64,000 nucleotides of DNA from Flavobacteriaceae bacterium (GTDB taxonomy: Bacteria; Bacteroidota; Bacteroidia; Flavobacteriales; Flavobacteriaceae): contig JALWTD010000017.1 in the NCBI GenBank assembly GCA_027082925.1, forward strand, positions 62,001-126,000. The letters are read 5' to 3'. Positions 27,446 to 37,738 of the stretch are shown piece by piece; position 1 is the first letter of the stretch; each line of letters starts with the position of its first letter. The notes under the pieces were generated by a model. The model ran no database searches. It was not told where the DNA came from and saw only the letters and a list, made by a program, of their open reading frames with translations. Position numbers and translations under genes: made by a program.

Positions 27446-28639
27446 TTAAGAAAGTACCTCGTGAACTTTATCGGCAGCCTCTTGAAATTCGGTAGCTGAA
27501 ATTACATCCAATCCACTTGCATCAATTAATGCCTTAGCTTCAATAGCATTTGTTCCTTGTAAACGAACTATAATAGGTACTTTAATGGCATCTCCCATAT
27601 TTTTGTAAGCATCTATTACTCCTTGTGCAACTCTGTCACAACGAACAATACCTCCAAAAATATTTACCAATATAGCTTTAACGTTAGGATCTTTTAAAAT
27701 AATTCTAAAAGCCGTTTCTACACGTTTAGCATCTGCAGTACCACCTACATCTAAAAAGTTTGCAGGTTCTCCTCCAGATTGTTTAATTAAATCCATGGTA
27801 CTCATTGCTAGTCCTGCTCCATTTACCATACATCCAACATTTCCATCTAAATCTACATAGTTTAGACCTGCAGCGTTTGCTTCAACTTCAATATCATTTT
27901 CTTCGCGTAAATCTCTTAATTCGGCTAAATCCTTATGACGGTATAACGCATTATCATCTAAAACTACTTTAGAGTCAACAGCTAAAATTTTATCATCTGA
28001 AGTTTTTAAAACCGGATTAATTTCAAACAACGAAGCGTCTGATTTTACAAAAGCAGTGTATAGAGAAGAAACGAATTTTATCATTTCTTTTAAAGCACTA
28101 CCTGATAATCCTAAGTTAAATGCAATTTTACGCGCTTGAAAAGCTTGTAAACCTAATAAAGGGTCTATTTCTTCTGTAAATATTAAATGTGGTGTTTTTT
28201 CTGCAACAGTTTCAATATCCATTCCACCTTCTGTAGAATACATAATCATATTTTTACCTGTTGCTCTATTTAACAAAACAGACATGTAATACTCTTCCGG
28301 CTCATTTTCACCCGGATAGTATACGTCTTCGGCTATAAGCACCTGATTCACTTTTTTACCTTGTGGCGGTGTTTGAGGTGTTTTAAGCATCATACCAATA
28401 ATACTTTCAGAAATAGATTCTACTTCTTCAAGACTTTTGGCTAATTTAACACCACCTCCTTTTCCACGACCACCTGCGTGAATTTGAGCTTTTACTACCC
28501 ACCAGCCTGTACCGGTTTCAGTAGCTAATTGTTTTGCTGCCTCAACAGCTTTTTTATGGTTATCTGCAACAATTCCACGTTGAATTCTAACGCCAAAACT
28601 GTTTAACAATTCTTTTCCTTGATATTCGTGTAAATTCAT
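27446..28639 (-). CDS. sucC: Succinyl-CoA synthetase (ADP-forming) subunit beta
   Basis: The beta subunit of this citric-acid-cycle enzyme carries the ATP-grasp fold and the nucleotide site for substrate-level phosphorylation. The 397 residues begin NLHEYQGKELLNSFGV and include VVKAQIHAGGRGKGGGVKLA, SLFEINPVLKT, VDLDGNVGCMVNGAGLAM and KAILVNIFGGIVRCDRVA. Length and motifs are standard. sucD is not adjacent, which is usual in flavobacteria. A candidate promoter lies 30 bases upstream. Confidence 0.97.
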   Translation of the reverse strand: MNLHEYQGKELLNSFGVRIQRGIVADNHKKAVEAAKQLATETGTGWWVVKAQIHAGGRGKGGGVKLAKSLEEVESISESIIGMMLKTPQTPPQGKKVNQVLIAEDVYYPGENEPEEYYMSVLLNRATGKNMIMYSTEGGMDIETVAEKTPHLIFTEEIDPLLGLQAFQARKIAFNLGLSGSALKEMIKFVSSLYTAFVKSDASLFEINPVLKTSDDKILAVDSKVVLDDNALYRHKDLAELRDLREENDIEVEANAAGLNYVDLDGNVGCMVNGAGLAMSTMDLIKQSGGEPANFLDVGGTADAKRVETAFRIILKDPNVKAILVNIFGGIVRCDRVAQGVIDAYKNMGDAIKVPIIVRLQGTNAIEAKALIDASGLDVISATEFQEAADKVHEVLS

Positions 28640-28668
28640 TAGAAATAAAGGTTTTTAAAAAATATCTA

Positions 28669-28676
28669 CAAAGGTA
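28669..28676 (-). promoter_or_regulatory. Candidate -7 element TACCTTTG for sucC
   Basis: An exact TAnnTTTG match on the minus strand lies 29 bases before the sucC start. No -33 TTG is visible at the usual distance. Confidence 0.4.
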
Positions 28677-28830
28677 ACAATCATATCATTATATTTTATA
28701 TTTAAATTAAAAAAGTTTTAACATTAATAACAATTTAAGAACAACCTTATTATTAACATTTATTTAAGATTATTTAGGGTAATTCTTAAATACTTTAGCT
28801 TAAAATTTATTTAAGCCTGTTCTATATATA

Positions 28831-31254
28831 ATGAAAAAGTATCTTTTTGTAGTTTGTATATTTATTTTCTCATATTCATTTTCGCAAAATAATAAGAAAA
28901 CCGTTACAGCATTACGAGTACAGAAGCCTCCAACAATTGATGGCGTTCTTGACGATACTGCTTGGCAAAATGCCGATGAAGCTAAAGATTTTGTAATGTA
29001 CGACCCGGGTGACGGTTCTAAAGTGCCTGAAGATAGAAGAACCGTTGTTAAAATAGTGTACGACGATGAAGCAATTTATTTTGGTGCTTACCTTTACGAC
29101 AGCAATCCGAGTGAAATTCCTAGACAATTTGGAGGTCGAGATCAAATTGGATTGGTTGACTATCTTCAAGTAAATATAAACCCAAATAACGATGGGCAAA
29201 ATGACACGGAATTTATTGTAATGGCTACCGGTGCACAAGCCGATGCTAAAGCCAGCTCTAATAGTAACGATTTTAGAGGAAAAGATTTTAGTTGGAGTGC
29301 TGTGTGGGATAGTGAGGTTACAATTACAGATAAAGGTTGGATTGTGGAAATGAAAATTCCTTATTCAGCGTTGCGTTTCTCAAATACCAAAACACAAGTT
29401 TGGGGTGTTAACTTTTTACGAAAAATGTACAAGTATAACGAACAGTACGTTTGGAATTACGTTGACAAAACAAAAGGTGACTTTATGCAATATTCCGGAG
29501 AATTACAAGGCATAGAAAATATTAAACCTCCTGTTCGTTTAAGTTTTTCGCCATATGCATCTTCAACATATACATCGTTTGACGGAAGTTCAGAATTTGA
29601 CCATAGTATAGGCCTCGATTTAAAATACGGTATTAGTGAGAGTTTTACTTTAGATGCCACTTTAATTCCCGATTTTGGGCAAACTGCTTTTGATGACCAA
29701 GTACTAAACTTAGGCCCGTTTGAACAACACTATACTGAAAAAAGAGCTTTTTTTACTGAAGGAACAGAACTTTTTAACAAAGGAAGATTGTTTTATTCCA
29801 GACGAATTGGAAATACACCTGTTGGTTACTACGATGTCTATAACCACTTAAGTGCCGATGAAGAAATTATTAACAATCCTACCAAGGTAAACATGTTAAA
29901 TGCCATTAAAATCTCCGGAAGAACTCAAAAAGGATTGGGAATCGGTTTTTTTAATGCAATTACCGAAAAAACGTCGGCTACAATTAAAAATGTAACCACA
30001 AATGAAATTAGAACCGAAGTAACCGAACCTATTGCAAATTACAATGTAATTGTATTAGATCAACAGTTTAATAAAAATTCATCTGTAAGCTTTGTAAACA
30101 CAAACGTTTTAAGAGATGGTAGTTTTAGAGATGCCAATGCAAGTGCACTTCTTTTCGATATTTCTGACAAAGGAAATAAATACAACGTTTCTGGTAATAT
30201 TAAAATGAGTAACGTAAAAGAAAATGGTGAAAACACGGCCGGATACGCAGCGTTTTTAAAATTATCAAAAACTTTTGGAAACTACCAATATGCCATTGGA
30301 CACTGGCGTAGCGATGAAAACTACAACATTCAAGATTTAGGTTTTCAAAGAAGAAATAATTACGCCAACTACTTCGGAAATATCTCGTATAAAATTTTTA
30401 AGCCTACTAAAAAATTCAATTTTTATAAAATCAATTTTGAAACGCTTTTAAGATACCAAAACAATCCGAATCAATTTTCAAGTAACAGATTTGCTCTTAA
30501 TACCTTTTTTGTTACTCCTGAACGATTTGCCTTTGGAGGACGAGTAAGCACCGGTGTAGGAACTCAATACGATTTTTATGAACCAAGAGTAGATGGACGA
30601 TTTTTTAAACAAAATGCCGAACTCTCAACAAGTGTGTGGATATCTACCGATTACAGAAAGAAATTTGCCGTAGATATAAACACATCGTACACTAAAAGAT
30701 ACCATAACAATAACTATTCTTACGGAGTAAACATATCGCCTAGATATCGATTTTCAGATAAATTTGAAGTAGTTTATGCCATTGATTACAACAGAACTTT
30801 TAATGAGTATGGATGGGTTAATACCTTAAGCGATGACAGTATCATATTTGGTAGAAGAGATAAAAAAACAATTACCAACACCTTATCTAGTAAATTAAGT
30901 TTTAACACTAAGTCGTCCTTAGCGCTTTCTTTCAGATATTATTGGTCTCCTGTACAGTATGACAATTTGTTTTATGAATTAACTCCTTTTGGTGACTTGG
31001 CCGAAAGCACTTATACCGATAATCACGATATTAATTACAATATCTGGAATTTGGATTTAAGCTATTCGTGGGAATTTGCTCCCGGAAGTCAGCTAATTGC
31101 ACTGTACAGAAATTCTATTTTTAACTACGACCAATTGTCGCAATTAAAGTTTGGTGAAAATTTAGATAACTTGTTTAAAGAACCCGTAACTAACAACATT
31201 TCTGTAAAGTTTATCTACTACTTAGATTACAACAAATTAAAAACGTGGTTGTAA
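28831..31254 (+). CDS. DUF5916 outer-membrane protein with N-terminal CBM9-like domain
   Basis: The 807-residue protein starts with a signal peptide (1-19, ending YSFSQ). Residues about 30-210 look like a carbohydrate-binding family 9 domain: KPPTIDGVLDDTAWQNADEA, YFGAYLYDSNP and KGWIVEMKIPYSALRF. The remaining 600 or so residues are a DUF5916 beta-barrel region with alternating aromatic strands, ARLIPDFGQT-type turns and a final strand ending with a hydrophobic residue. It should sit in the outer membrane. The ligand is unknown. It precedes the lolD-like gene by 41 bases. Confidence 0.87.
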   Translation: MKKYLFVVCIFIFSYSFSQNNKKTVTALRVQKPPTIDGVLDDTAWQNADEAKDFVMYDPGDGSKVPEDRRTVVKIVYDDEAIYFGAYLYDSNPSEIPRQFGGRDQIGLVDYLQVNINPNNDGQNDTEFIVMATGAQADAKASSNSNDFRGKDFSWSAVWDSEVTITDKGWIVEMKIPYSALRFSNTKTQVWGVNFLRKMYKYNEQYVWNYVDKTKGDFMQYSGELQGIENIKPPVRLSFSPYASSTYTSFDGSSEFDHSIGLDLKYGISESFTLDATLIPDFGQTAFDDQVLNLGPFEQHYTEKRAFFTEGTELFNKGRLFYSRRIGNTPVGYYDVYNHLSADEEIINNPTKVNMLNAIKISGRTQKGLGIGFFNAITEKTSATIKNVTTNEIRTEVTEPIANYNVIVLDQQFNKNSSVSFVNTNVLRDGSFRDANASALLFDISDKGNKYNVSGNIKMSNVKENGENTAGYAAFLKLSKTFGNYQYAIGHWRSDENYNIQDLGFQRRNNYANYFGNISYKIFKPTKKFNFYKINFETLLRYQNNPNQFSSNRFALNTFFVTPERFAFGGRVSTGVGTQYDFYEPRVDGRFFKQNAELSTSVWISTDYRKKFAVDINTSYTKRYHNNNYSYGVNISPRYRFSDKFEVVYAIDYNRTFNEYGWVNTLSDDSIIFGRRDKKTITNTLSSKLSFNTKSSLALSFRYYWSPVQYDNLFYELTPFGDLAESTYTDNHDINYNIWNLDLSYSWEFAPGSQLIALYRNSIFNYDQLSQLKFGENLDNLFKEPVTNNISVKFIYYLDYNKLKTWL

Positions 31255-31295
31255 ATCTAATTTAATTATGTAATTTCACGCTGTTATTATAAGAT

Positions 31296-31958
31296 ATGAT
31301 AAAAGCAAAAAATATTCATAAATTTTACGGAAACCTAGAGGTATTAAAAGGAGTAAATCTTTCTATAAATAAAGGTGAAATTGTTGCAATTGTGGGTCCG
31401 TCAGGAGCAGGAAAAACCACGCTGTTACATATTTTAGGAACCTTAGACAAACCTGCCAAAAACACCCAACCTGTACTGTCGCTAAACAATCAGAATTTAA
31501 TAGATTTAAACGATAGTGCTTTATCAAAATTTAGAAATAACCACATTGGCTTTATATTTCAATTTCATCAATTACTTCCCGAGTTTACAGCATTAGAAAA
31601 TGTATGTATTCCTGCTTTTATTAAAGGTACCTCTAAAAAAGAAGCTGAAAGTAAAGCTATGGAATTACTAGATTTTTTAGGACTTTCTGACAGAATACAT
31701 CACAAGCCAAATGAACTTTCAGGAGGAGAACAACAACGCGTGGCTGTAGCAAGAGCGCTTATTAACAATCCGGATGTCATTTTTGCCGATGAGCCAAGTG
31801 GAAATTTAGACTCTAACTCTGCCAAAAACTTACACGAGTTGTTTTTTACCTTAAGAGATCAGTTTAAACAAACATTTGTAATTGTAACACACAATATTGA
31901 ACTGGCAAATATGGCTGACCGAAAGCTAGAAATGAAAGATGGAAAAATTATCAACTAA
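31296..31958 (+). CDS. LolD-type ABC transporter ATP-binding protein
   Basis: This 220-residue ATPase has Walker [16 protein letters not shown], signature [15 protein letters not shown], Walker [14 protein letters not shown] and the switch histidine in IVTHN. It belongs to the LolD/MacB/FtsE group that powers FtsX-fold permeases, in LolCDE for release of lipoproteins to the outer membrane. A LolC/E-like permease gene lies about 28 kb away at 59915-61153 and is a plausible partner, but the two are not linked. Confidence 0.9.
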   Translation: MIKAKNIHKFYGNLEVLKGVNLSINKGEIVAIVGPSGAGKTTLLHILGTLDKPAKNTQPVLSLNNQNLIDLNDSALSKFRNNHIGFIFQFHQLLPEFTALENVCIPAFIKGTSKKEAESKAMELLDFLGLSDRIHHKPNELSGGEQQRVAVARALINNPDVIFADEPSGNLDSNSAKNLHELFFTLRDQFKQTFVIVTHNIELANMADRKLEMKDGKIIN

Positions 31959-31973
31959 ACTTACAACACTTTT

Positions 31974-32708
31974 ATGATTGCTATTATAAGTGCCATGCAA
32001 GAAGAAATTCAAGCTCTGCTAAATGAGCTTAAAAACAAATCAACAACCATTAAGGGAATGCGTAAATACTACGTAGGCGATTTGTTTGGCAAAAAAGTGG
32101 TATTGGTATTTTCTCGCTGGGGAAAAGTAGCTTCAGCAGTAACTACTACTCAATTAATTAATGATTTTCCCATTGATGAAATTATATTTACCGGTGTTGC
32201 TGGAAGCATTTCAAAAAATTTAAATATTGGCGATATTGTTATTGGTAAAAACTTATACCAACACGATTTAAACGCATCACCTCTATACAACCAATTTGAA
32301 ATTCCACTTTTAAACAAAAACGCTTTAAGTACAGTAAACACTACCAAGTTAGAAAATGCCGTTCAAAAATTTTTGACAACATTTAACACTTACATCCATA
32401 GTGAAGATATAAAAAGATTTCATATAACTAACCCTAAAATGGTACTTGGCGACATTGCCAGTGGAGATCAATTTATATCTGATACTAAAAAAATTGAATC
32501 TCTAAACCACTTGCTCCCTACTGCCGTTTGCGTTGAAATGGAAGGTGCTGCTGTAGCTCAAGTATGTTTTGAGTATGATATTCCTTTTTCTATAATTCGT
32601 ACTATTTCAGACAAAGCAAATGATAATGCTACCATAGATTTTCCAAAATTTGCAAAGGCCGTTGCCAGTAATTACGCACTAGGGATTTTAAAAAACTATT
32701 TTGCATAA
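31974..32708 (+). CDS. mtnN: 5'-methylthioadenosine/S-adenosylhomocysteine nucleosidase
   Basis: This enzyme cleaves adenine from methylthioadenosine and S-adenosylhomocysteine, clearing by-products of SAM metabolism. The 244 residues show IAIISAMQEEIQALL with the catalytic N-terminal Glu, FTGVAGSISKNLNIGDIVIG, CVEMEGAAVAQVC and TISDKAND with the catalytic Asp. The adenine released could feed the adenine-deaminase-like enzyme at 53057. It lies 15 bases after the lolD-like gene. Confidence 0.94.
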   Translation: MIAIISAMQEEIQALLNELKNKSTTIKGMRKYYVGDLFGKKVVLVFSRWGKVASAVTTTQLINDFPIDEIIFTGVAGSISKNLNIGDIVIGKNLYQHDLNASPLYNQFEIPLLNKNALSTVNTTKLENAVQKFLTTFNTYIHSEDIKRFHITNPKMVLGDIASGDQFISDTKKIESLNHLLPTAVCVEMEGAAVAQVCFEYDIPFSIIRTISDKANDNATIDFPKFAKAVASNYALGILKNYFA

Positions 32709-32732
32709 GTACATTTGTTTTTTATATCTTTG
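32701..32732 (+). promoter_or_regulatory. Bacteroidota-type promoter of the BatA-like gene
   Basis: TTG at 32701-32703 and TATCTTTG at 32725-32732, spaced by 21 bases, fit the -33/-7 consensus. It overlaps the mtnN 3' end and lies 18 bases before the next start codon. Confidence 0.6.
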
Positions 32733-32750
32733 ACAAATCTCTATTGAATA

Positions 32751-34694
32751 ATGCAATTTAAGCATCCTGAAATTTTATATGCACTTTTTTTACTTATCGT
32801 ACCGATAATTGTTCATTTATTTCAACTTCAACGATTTACTAAAATTCCTTTTACAAATGTTGCTTTCTTAAAAAAAGTTGAGCAACAAACACGTAAAAGT
32901 GCCAAATTAAAAAAATGGCTCGTGCTATTGACAAGACTTCTCACATTTGCCTGTATTATTTTTGCATTTTCTCAGCCTTATATTTCAAAAGAAAAAACGA
33001 ATAAAAAATTACAAACAATTATCTATTTAGATAATTCCTTTAGTATGCAATCTGAAGGAAACCAAGGAACTTTATTAAAAACAGCTACTAAAAAAATAGT
33101 AGAATTGGGCAATTACACAAAACAACATATTACGGTAATTACCAATAATAATTTGTTTACAAACACAAATTTAGAAGCCTTTAAAAAAGAATTATTAACC
33201 CTTGATTATACACCTACTAAAACCAACCTAAAAACTATTTTTCTTAAAATAAATGAGAAAAAAAACGAAGCACAAAACATTGTTCTTGTTTCCGATTTTC
33301 AAAATACTACAGACTTAAAAACACTGCATCTCCCAAAAAACACACCTCTTACCTTTGTTAAATTAGTTCCTAAATCAACTCAAAATTTTTATATAGACAG
33401 TGTGTATTTACAAAAAAGTAGTGCTACTGAAATTATTTTAAACACAATTATTAAAAGTTCTCAAAATTCCAACGAATCTGTTGCTGTTTCTCTCTTCAAT
33501 AACAACGATTTGTACGGCAAGGCAACAGCTAAATTTTTAAACTCAAAAACAACACATATTGAGTTTACCATCTCCAACGAAAAACAATTTCTCGGTAAAA
33601 TTTTAATAGACGATGAATTTTTACCTTTTGACAATAGCTTTTATTTTACCATTTCTAAACTCCAAAAAATTGCAGTATTAAGCATTGGGAAATCTAGTGT
33701 TTTTTTACCTAAAATTTACACCGAAGACGAATTTTTGTACCAGCACACCACTGTTAAAAACTTAAAATACAACGCAATTCAAAAACAGCAACTTATTGTT
33801 TTGAATGAAGTAGATTCGTTTCCTAAAACCCTTATAACACATTTACAAAGTTTTTTAAAAAACGGGGGGTATGTCGTAATCATTCCTTCAGAAAAAATAA
33901 ATATTCAATCGTACAACAACCTATTTAACAAACTCTCTATTGGAACTCTTGAATCTGCCATTCAAAAAGAGCGAAAAATTACAAGCATAAACTACAATCA
34001 TCCACTTTTAAAAAACGTATTTGAAAAAAAAGTTACTAATTTTCAGTACCCAAAAACTCATTTTTACTTTAAATCACAACTAAATAATGCGTTACCAATT
34101 TTAAAATTTGATGACAATACACCTTTTATTTCAAGTTTTGTAAAAAATAATGGCAACATATATTGGATATCATCTCCACTAAACACAAACGTTACTAACT
34201 TCACAAAATCGCCTATTATTGTACCTATTTTCTACAATTTTGCAAAAACCAGCTTAAAAACAAACAGGCTGTACTATACCATTGCCTCAAAAAATATTGT
34301 TGACATAAAAACACACCTTAAAAAAGACCGGGTTTTAAACGTATCAAACAACAACACCGAATTTATACCACTACAGCAAATTTTTGAAAACAAAGTAGTC
34401 CTCACTTTTGAAAACAATATCCCTAAAAGTGGATTTTATAATATAAAAATAAACAATGAACTTATAAAAACAATTGCTTTTAATTACAATAGAGAAGAAA
34501 GTGTACTTTTAAACACCAACCTAAAAGAACAAATAAAAAATATTAAACACGCCACTTATTCTGAAGCTATAGAAACAACCTTTAATAAGGTGCAACAACA
34601 AACAAAAATTGATTGGCTATTTAAATGTTTTTTAGCACTTTCTGTGTTATTTTTATTTATTGAAATGCTAATATTAAAATATTTCAAAGTATGA
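32751..34694 (+). CDS. BatA N-terminal-domain membrane protein
   Basis: The 647-residue protein begins with the BatA/aerotolerance N-terminal domain: HPEILYALFLLIVPIIVHLF, IPFTNVAFLKKVEQQTRK, and a second helix near 57-78. A von Willebrand-like region follows (YLDNSFSMQ, a MIDAS-like DxSxS start), then a long variable extracytoplasmic part and a last helix (about 622-645). It belongs with MoxR/DUF58 systems, whose cluster lies 3 kb further at 37731-43864. Its own promoter is visible, and its stop overlaps the next gene as ATGA. Confidence 0.88.
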   Translation: MQFKHPEILYALFLLIVPIIVHLFQLQRFTKIPFTNVAFLKKVEQQTRKSAKLKKWLVLLTRLLTFACIIFAFSQPYISKEKTNKKLQTIIYLDNSFSMQSEGNQGTLLKTATKKIVELGNYTKQHITVITNNNLFTNTNLEAFKKELLTLDYTPTKTNLKTIFLKINEKKNEAQNIVLVSDFQNTTDLKTLHLPKNTPLTFVKLVPKSTQNFYIDSVYLQKSSATEIILNTIIKSSQNSNESVAVSLFNNNDLYGKATAKFLNSKTTHIEFTISNEKQFLGKILIDDEFLPFDNSFYFTISKLQKIAVLSIGKSSVFLPKIYTEDEFLYQHTTVKNLKYNAIQKQQLIVLNEVDSFPKTLITHLQSFLKNGGYVVIIPSEKINIQSYNNLFNKLSIGTLESAIQKERKITSINYNHPLLKNVFEKKVTNFQYPKTHFYFKSQLNNALPILKFDDNTPFISSFVKNNGNIYWISSPLNTNVTNFTKSPIIVPIFYNFAKTSLKTNRLYYTIASKNIVDIKTHLKKDRVLNVSNNNTEFIPLQQIFENKVVLTFENNIPKSGFYNIKINNELIKTIAFNYNREESVLLNTNLKEQIKNIKHATYSEAIETTFNKVQQQTKIDWLFKCFLALSVLFLFIEMLILKYFKV

Positions 34695-35944
34695 AGTTAC
34701 TCTTAAAATCGGCTAAAATTATTGATTCCGAAAATGAATTTCACAATCAACATAAAGATGTGTTGATAGAAAACGGTATCATAACTAAAATTGAATCTAA
34801 TATTACCAAAGAACGTGATTTTAAAGAAATAAATCTGCCAAATTTACATATTTCAAGAGGCTGGTTTGATAGTAGTGTGTGCTTTGGCGAGCCTGGTTAC
34901 GAAGAACGAGAAACTATAGAAAATGGATTAAACGTAGCTGCAAAAAGTGGGTTTACCGCTGTAGCTGTTAACCCAAACACTTTTCCGGTAGCCGATAACA
35001 ATGCAACCATTTCATTTATTAAAAGTAAAGGAGAAGGACACGCTACAAAATTATATCCTATAGGATGTCTTACCAAAAATGCAGGAGGCAGTGATATTGC
35101 CGAACTCTACGATATGAATAACTCCGGAGCCATTGCGTTTGGTGATTATAACAAACCTATTTCCAATGCCAATATTCTAAAAATAGGATTGCAATATGCA
35201 CAAAATTTTGAAGGGTTAATTATGAGTTTCCCGCAAAACAATGCCATTGCAGAACACGGACTGGTAAATGAAGAAATAAATAGTACTCGCTTAGGTTTAA
35301 GAGGAATTCCGGCCTTAGCAGAAGAAATTCAAATCGTTCGTGATTTATTTCTTTTAGAATACACCGGAGGGAAACTTCATATTCCTACCATTTCTACAGC
35401 AAAATCGGTAGCACTTATAAAAGAAGCCAAACAAAAAGGATTAAACGTTAGCTGTAGTGTAACTGCACATCACTTAACCTTAACAGATGATGAACTCGAA
35501 AATTTTGATACAAATACCAAAGTATTGCCTCCTTTAAGAACAAAAAAAGATACTAAGGCGCTTTTAAAAGGCGTAAAAGAAGGAGTTATTGATTGCATTA
35601 TAAGTGACCACAACCCTATTGATATTGAGCATAAAAAAGTAGAATTTGTAAATGCAAAATACGGAACTATAGGACTAGAATCTCTTTTTGGAGCCGTAAA
35701 TAGCGTATTGGATTTAAATACAACTATTAAGTGTTTAACAGTAAATCCGAAAAAGATTTTTAATATTAGTTGCACTCCTATAAAAATTGGAGAAAAAGCA
35801 GATATTACTTTGTTTAATCCCCAATTAGAGTATACTTTTACCTCTGAGTATATATACTCAACCTCAAAAAATGCCATTTTTTTAAACAAAAAACTCAAAG
35901 GAAAAACTTACGGAATTATTAAAAATAATAACTGTACTATTTAA
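34691..35944 (+). CDS. Dihydroorotase-like amidohydrolase lacking the HxH metal motif
   Basis: The 417 residues follow dihydroorotase throughout: SRGWFDSSVCFGEPGYEERE, KSGFTAVAVNPNTFPVAD, HIPTISTAKSVALIKEAK, VTAHHLTLTDDEL and ISDHNPIDIEHKK. Active class I enzymes read D-x-HxH-x-REPG at the first motif; here the two histidines are Ser and Cys and the Arg is Gly. That should remove one metal site. It is probably a non-catalytic dihydroorotase of the kind that supports aspartate transcarbamoylase in some bacteria, or an enzyme of other specificity. It overlaps the BatA-like gene by four bases. Confidence 0.85.
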   Translation: MKLLLKSAKIIDSENEFHNQHKDVLIENGIITKIESNITKERDFKEINLPNLHISRGWFDSSVCFGEPGYEERETIENGLNVAAKSGFTAVAVNPNTFPVADNNATISFIKSKGEGHATKLYPIGCLTKNAGGSDIAELYDMNNSGAIAFGDYNKPISNANILKIGLQYAQNFEGLIMSFPQNNAIAEHGLVNEEINSTRLGLRGIPALAEEIQIVRDLFLLEYTGGKLHIPTISTAKSVALIKEAKQKGLNVSCSVTAHHLTLTDDELENFDTNTKVLPPLRTKKDTKALLKGVKEGVIDCIISDHNPIDIEHKKVEFVNAKYGTIGLESLFGAVNSVLDLNTTIKCLTVNPKKIFNISCTPIKIGEKADITLFNPQLEYTFTSEYIYSTSKNAIFLNKKLKGKTYGIIKNNNCTI

Positions 35945-35975
35945 TTATAACTAACAACTATCAAACTTATATTTT

Positions 35976-36302
35976 ATGGAAAACAGAACTATTACCGAAG
36001 GAAAAACAATGGCAATCATAAGTTACATTACTTGGATTGGTACTTTAATTGCTTTTATTATGAATAACGATAAACGAAACTCATTTGCTTCCTTTCACAT
36101 TAGACAAGCAATTGGATTATCTCTTTTTTTTATTTCAAACTCTTTTTTAGTTGTAATCATCAATCAGTGGATTTCAGTACTGTTTAATCTTCTTTTACTC
36201 GCTCTTTGGATTATTGGTCTTGTAGCTGCCACAAAAGGTGAAGAAAAAAAGATTCCTTTATTTGGAGATTTGTTTCAAGATTGGTTTAAAAATATAGCCT
36301 AA
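35976..36302 (+). CDS. Small DUF4870-like membrane protein
   Basis: The 108-residue protein has three predicted helices (about 12-29, 44-60, 66-84). The pattern ITEGKTMAIISYITWIGTLI, then NSFASFHIRQAIGLSLFF, and a C-terminal GLVAATKGEEKKIPLFGDLF is that of DUF4870/Tic20-like proteins. No function is known for bacterial members. It lies 31 bases after the dihydroorotase-like gene and 24 before the esterase gene, so may be cotranscribed with them. Confidence 0.82.
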   Translation: MENRTITEGKTMAIISYITWIGTLIAFIMNNDKRNSFASFHIRQAIGLSLFFISNSFLVVIINQWISVLFNLLLLALWIIGLVAATKGEEKKIPLFGDLFQDWFKNIA

Positions 36303-36326
36303 TCACTAACCTATTTTATTTTAACT

Positions 36327-36980
36327 ATGGAGAAATTATCGTTGAAGTACCTTGTAAAAGCACCTGAAAAAATCACAGAGAACACACCGCTCTTAATCTT
36401 ATTTCACGGATATGGAAGCAATGAAGAAGATTTGTTTTCTTTTGCTACCGAATTACCAAACAATATGCTAATTATTAGTGCCAGAGCACCTCAACAACTT
36501 TCTATGGGTGGATACGCTTGGTACACCATACATTTTACCAACGATTTAAATAAATTTTCTGATATTCCTGAAGCTATTAAAGCTAGAGAAACCATTGCTA
36601 CGTTTATTAATGAACTTCAAAAAAAATATCAGATTTCACCAGAAAAAACATTCTTACTCGGCTTCAGTCAAGGAGCTATTTTAAGTTATAGTGTTGCTTT
36701 TAATTATCCCGAAAAAGCTCAAAAAATAATTGCATTAAGCGGTTATATAAACACCGACTTACTTCCTGAAACATACAAAGAAACTAACTATTCTCATTTA
36801 GATTTTTTTGTATCTCACGGAAGCGTTGACCAAGTAATTCCTGTTCAACTTGCTAGAAAATCTGAAGAAATTTTGAGCAGCTTAAACATTGAGCACATAT
36901 ATCAAGAATATCCTGTAGGACATGGAGTAGCACCTCAAAATTTTTACGATTTTAAAAAATGGATTGAAGAAAGAATATAA
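36327..36980 (+). CDS. Alpha/beta-hydrolase, phospholipase/carboxylesterase family
   Basis: The 217-residue cytoplasmic serine hydrolase has an oxyanion segment [19 protein letters not shown], nucleophile elbow GFSQGAILS, catalytic Asp in [10 protein letters not shown] and His in GHGVAP, in the order of the YpfH/carboxylesterase (Abhydrolase_2) family. No signal peptide is present. Natural substrates in this family are varied acyl esters and cannot be predicted here. It is 14 bases upstream of the glucokinase gene. Confidence 0.9.
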   Translation: MEKLSLKYLVKAPEKITENTPLLILFHGYGSNEEDLFSFATELPNNMLIISARAPQQLSMGGYAWYTIHFTNDLNKFSDIPEAIKARETIATFINELQKKYQISPEKTFLLGFSQGAILSYSVAFNYPEKAQKIIALSGYINTDLLPETYKETNYSHLDFFVSHGSVDQVIPVQLARKSEEILSSLNIEHIYQEYPVGHGVAPQNFYDFKKWIEERI

Positions 36981-36994
36981 CTAATCAAAACATC

Positions 36995-37738
36995 ATGGAA
37001 ATTTTAGGAATAGATATTGGCGGTTCAGGTATAAAAGGCGCTTTAGTAGATACCAACTCAGGAAAATTAACAACCAAAAGGCATCGTATAGTAACACCTA
37101 AACCGGCAACTCCTGAAGCTGTAGCTACAGTTATTTCTGAATTAGTTATGCATTTTAATTGGAAAGGATTGGTAGGTTGCGGATTTCCAACACCACTACA
37201 TCACGGTAAATGTCTCTCTGGAGGAAACTTACATGATACTTGGAAAAATGTACACGTAGATAGCCTTTTTAAAGAAAAAACAGGAAATACCTTTTTTATA
37301 GTCAACGATGCCGATGCTGCCGGACTGGCTGAAATCAATTTTGGTGCAGGTAAAAATGTAAATGGCACTGTAATAATGGTAACTCTAGGCACAGGTATAG
37401 GCTCCGGAATTTTTTTAGACGGAAAACTATTACCAAATACAGAATTTGGGCATATCTACCATCAAAAAGGTATTATTTACGAGAAATATACTGCCGATTC
37501 TGTACGTAAAAAAGAGCAATTGGATTACTCTGAATGGGGAAATAGGCTAAATGAATATTTTGCACATTTAAAATTAATTTTATCTCCAGATTTAATTATT
37601 ATAGGTGGTGGCGCAAGTAAAAAAATGAATAAATTTAAAAGTCAGCTTACGTGTACCGTTCCAATTGTAGCTGCCGAAACACAAAATGAAGCAGGAATAA
37701 TAGGAGCTGCATTAGCCGCTAAATTTCATATTAAATAA
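36995..37738 (+). CDS. ppgK: Polyphosphate glucokinase (ROK family)
   Basis: The enzyme phosphorylates glucose using polyphosphate or ATP. The 247 residues show phosphate-1 motif [27 protein letters not shown], the sugar-site aspartate in [11 protein letters not shown], phosphate-2 [11 protein letters not shown], and EFGHI in place of the usual ROK ExGH. A classical ROK zinc-cysteine motif is absent, as in PpgK. Polyphosphate use is a family inference. The 3' end overlaps the convergent DUF58 gene by eight bases. Confidence 0.88.
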   Translation: MEILGIDIGGSGIKGALVDTNSGKLTTKRHRIVTPKPATPEAVATVISELVMHFNWKGLVGCGFPTPLHHGKCLSGGNLHDTWKNVHVDSLFKEKTGNTFFIVNDADAAGLAEINFGAGKNVNGTVIMVTLGTGIGSGIFLDGKLLPNTEFGHIYHQKGIIYEKYTADSVRKKEQLDYSEWGNRLNEYFAHLKLILSPDLIIIGGGASKKMNKFKSQLTCTVPIVAAETQNEAGIIGAALAAKFHIK

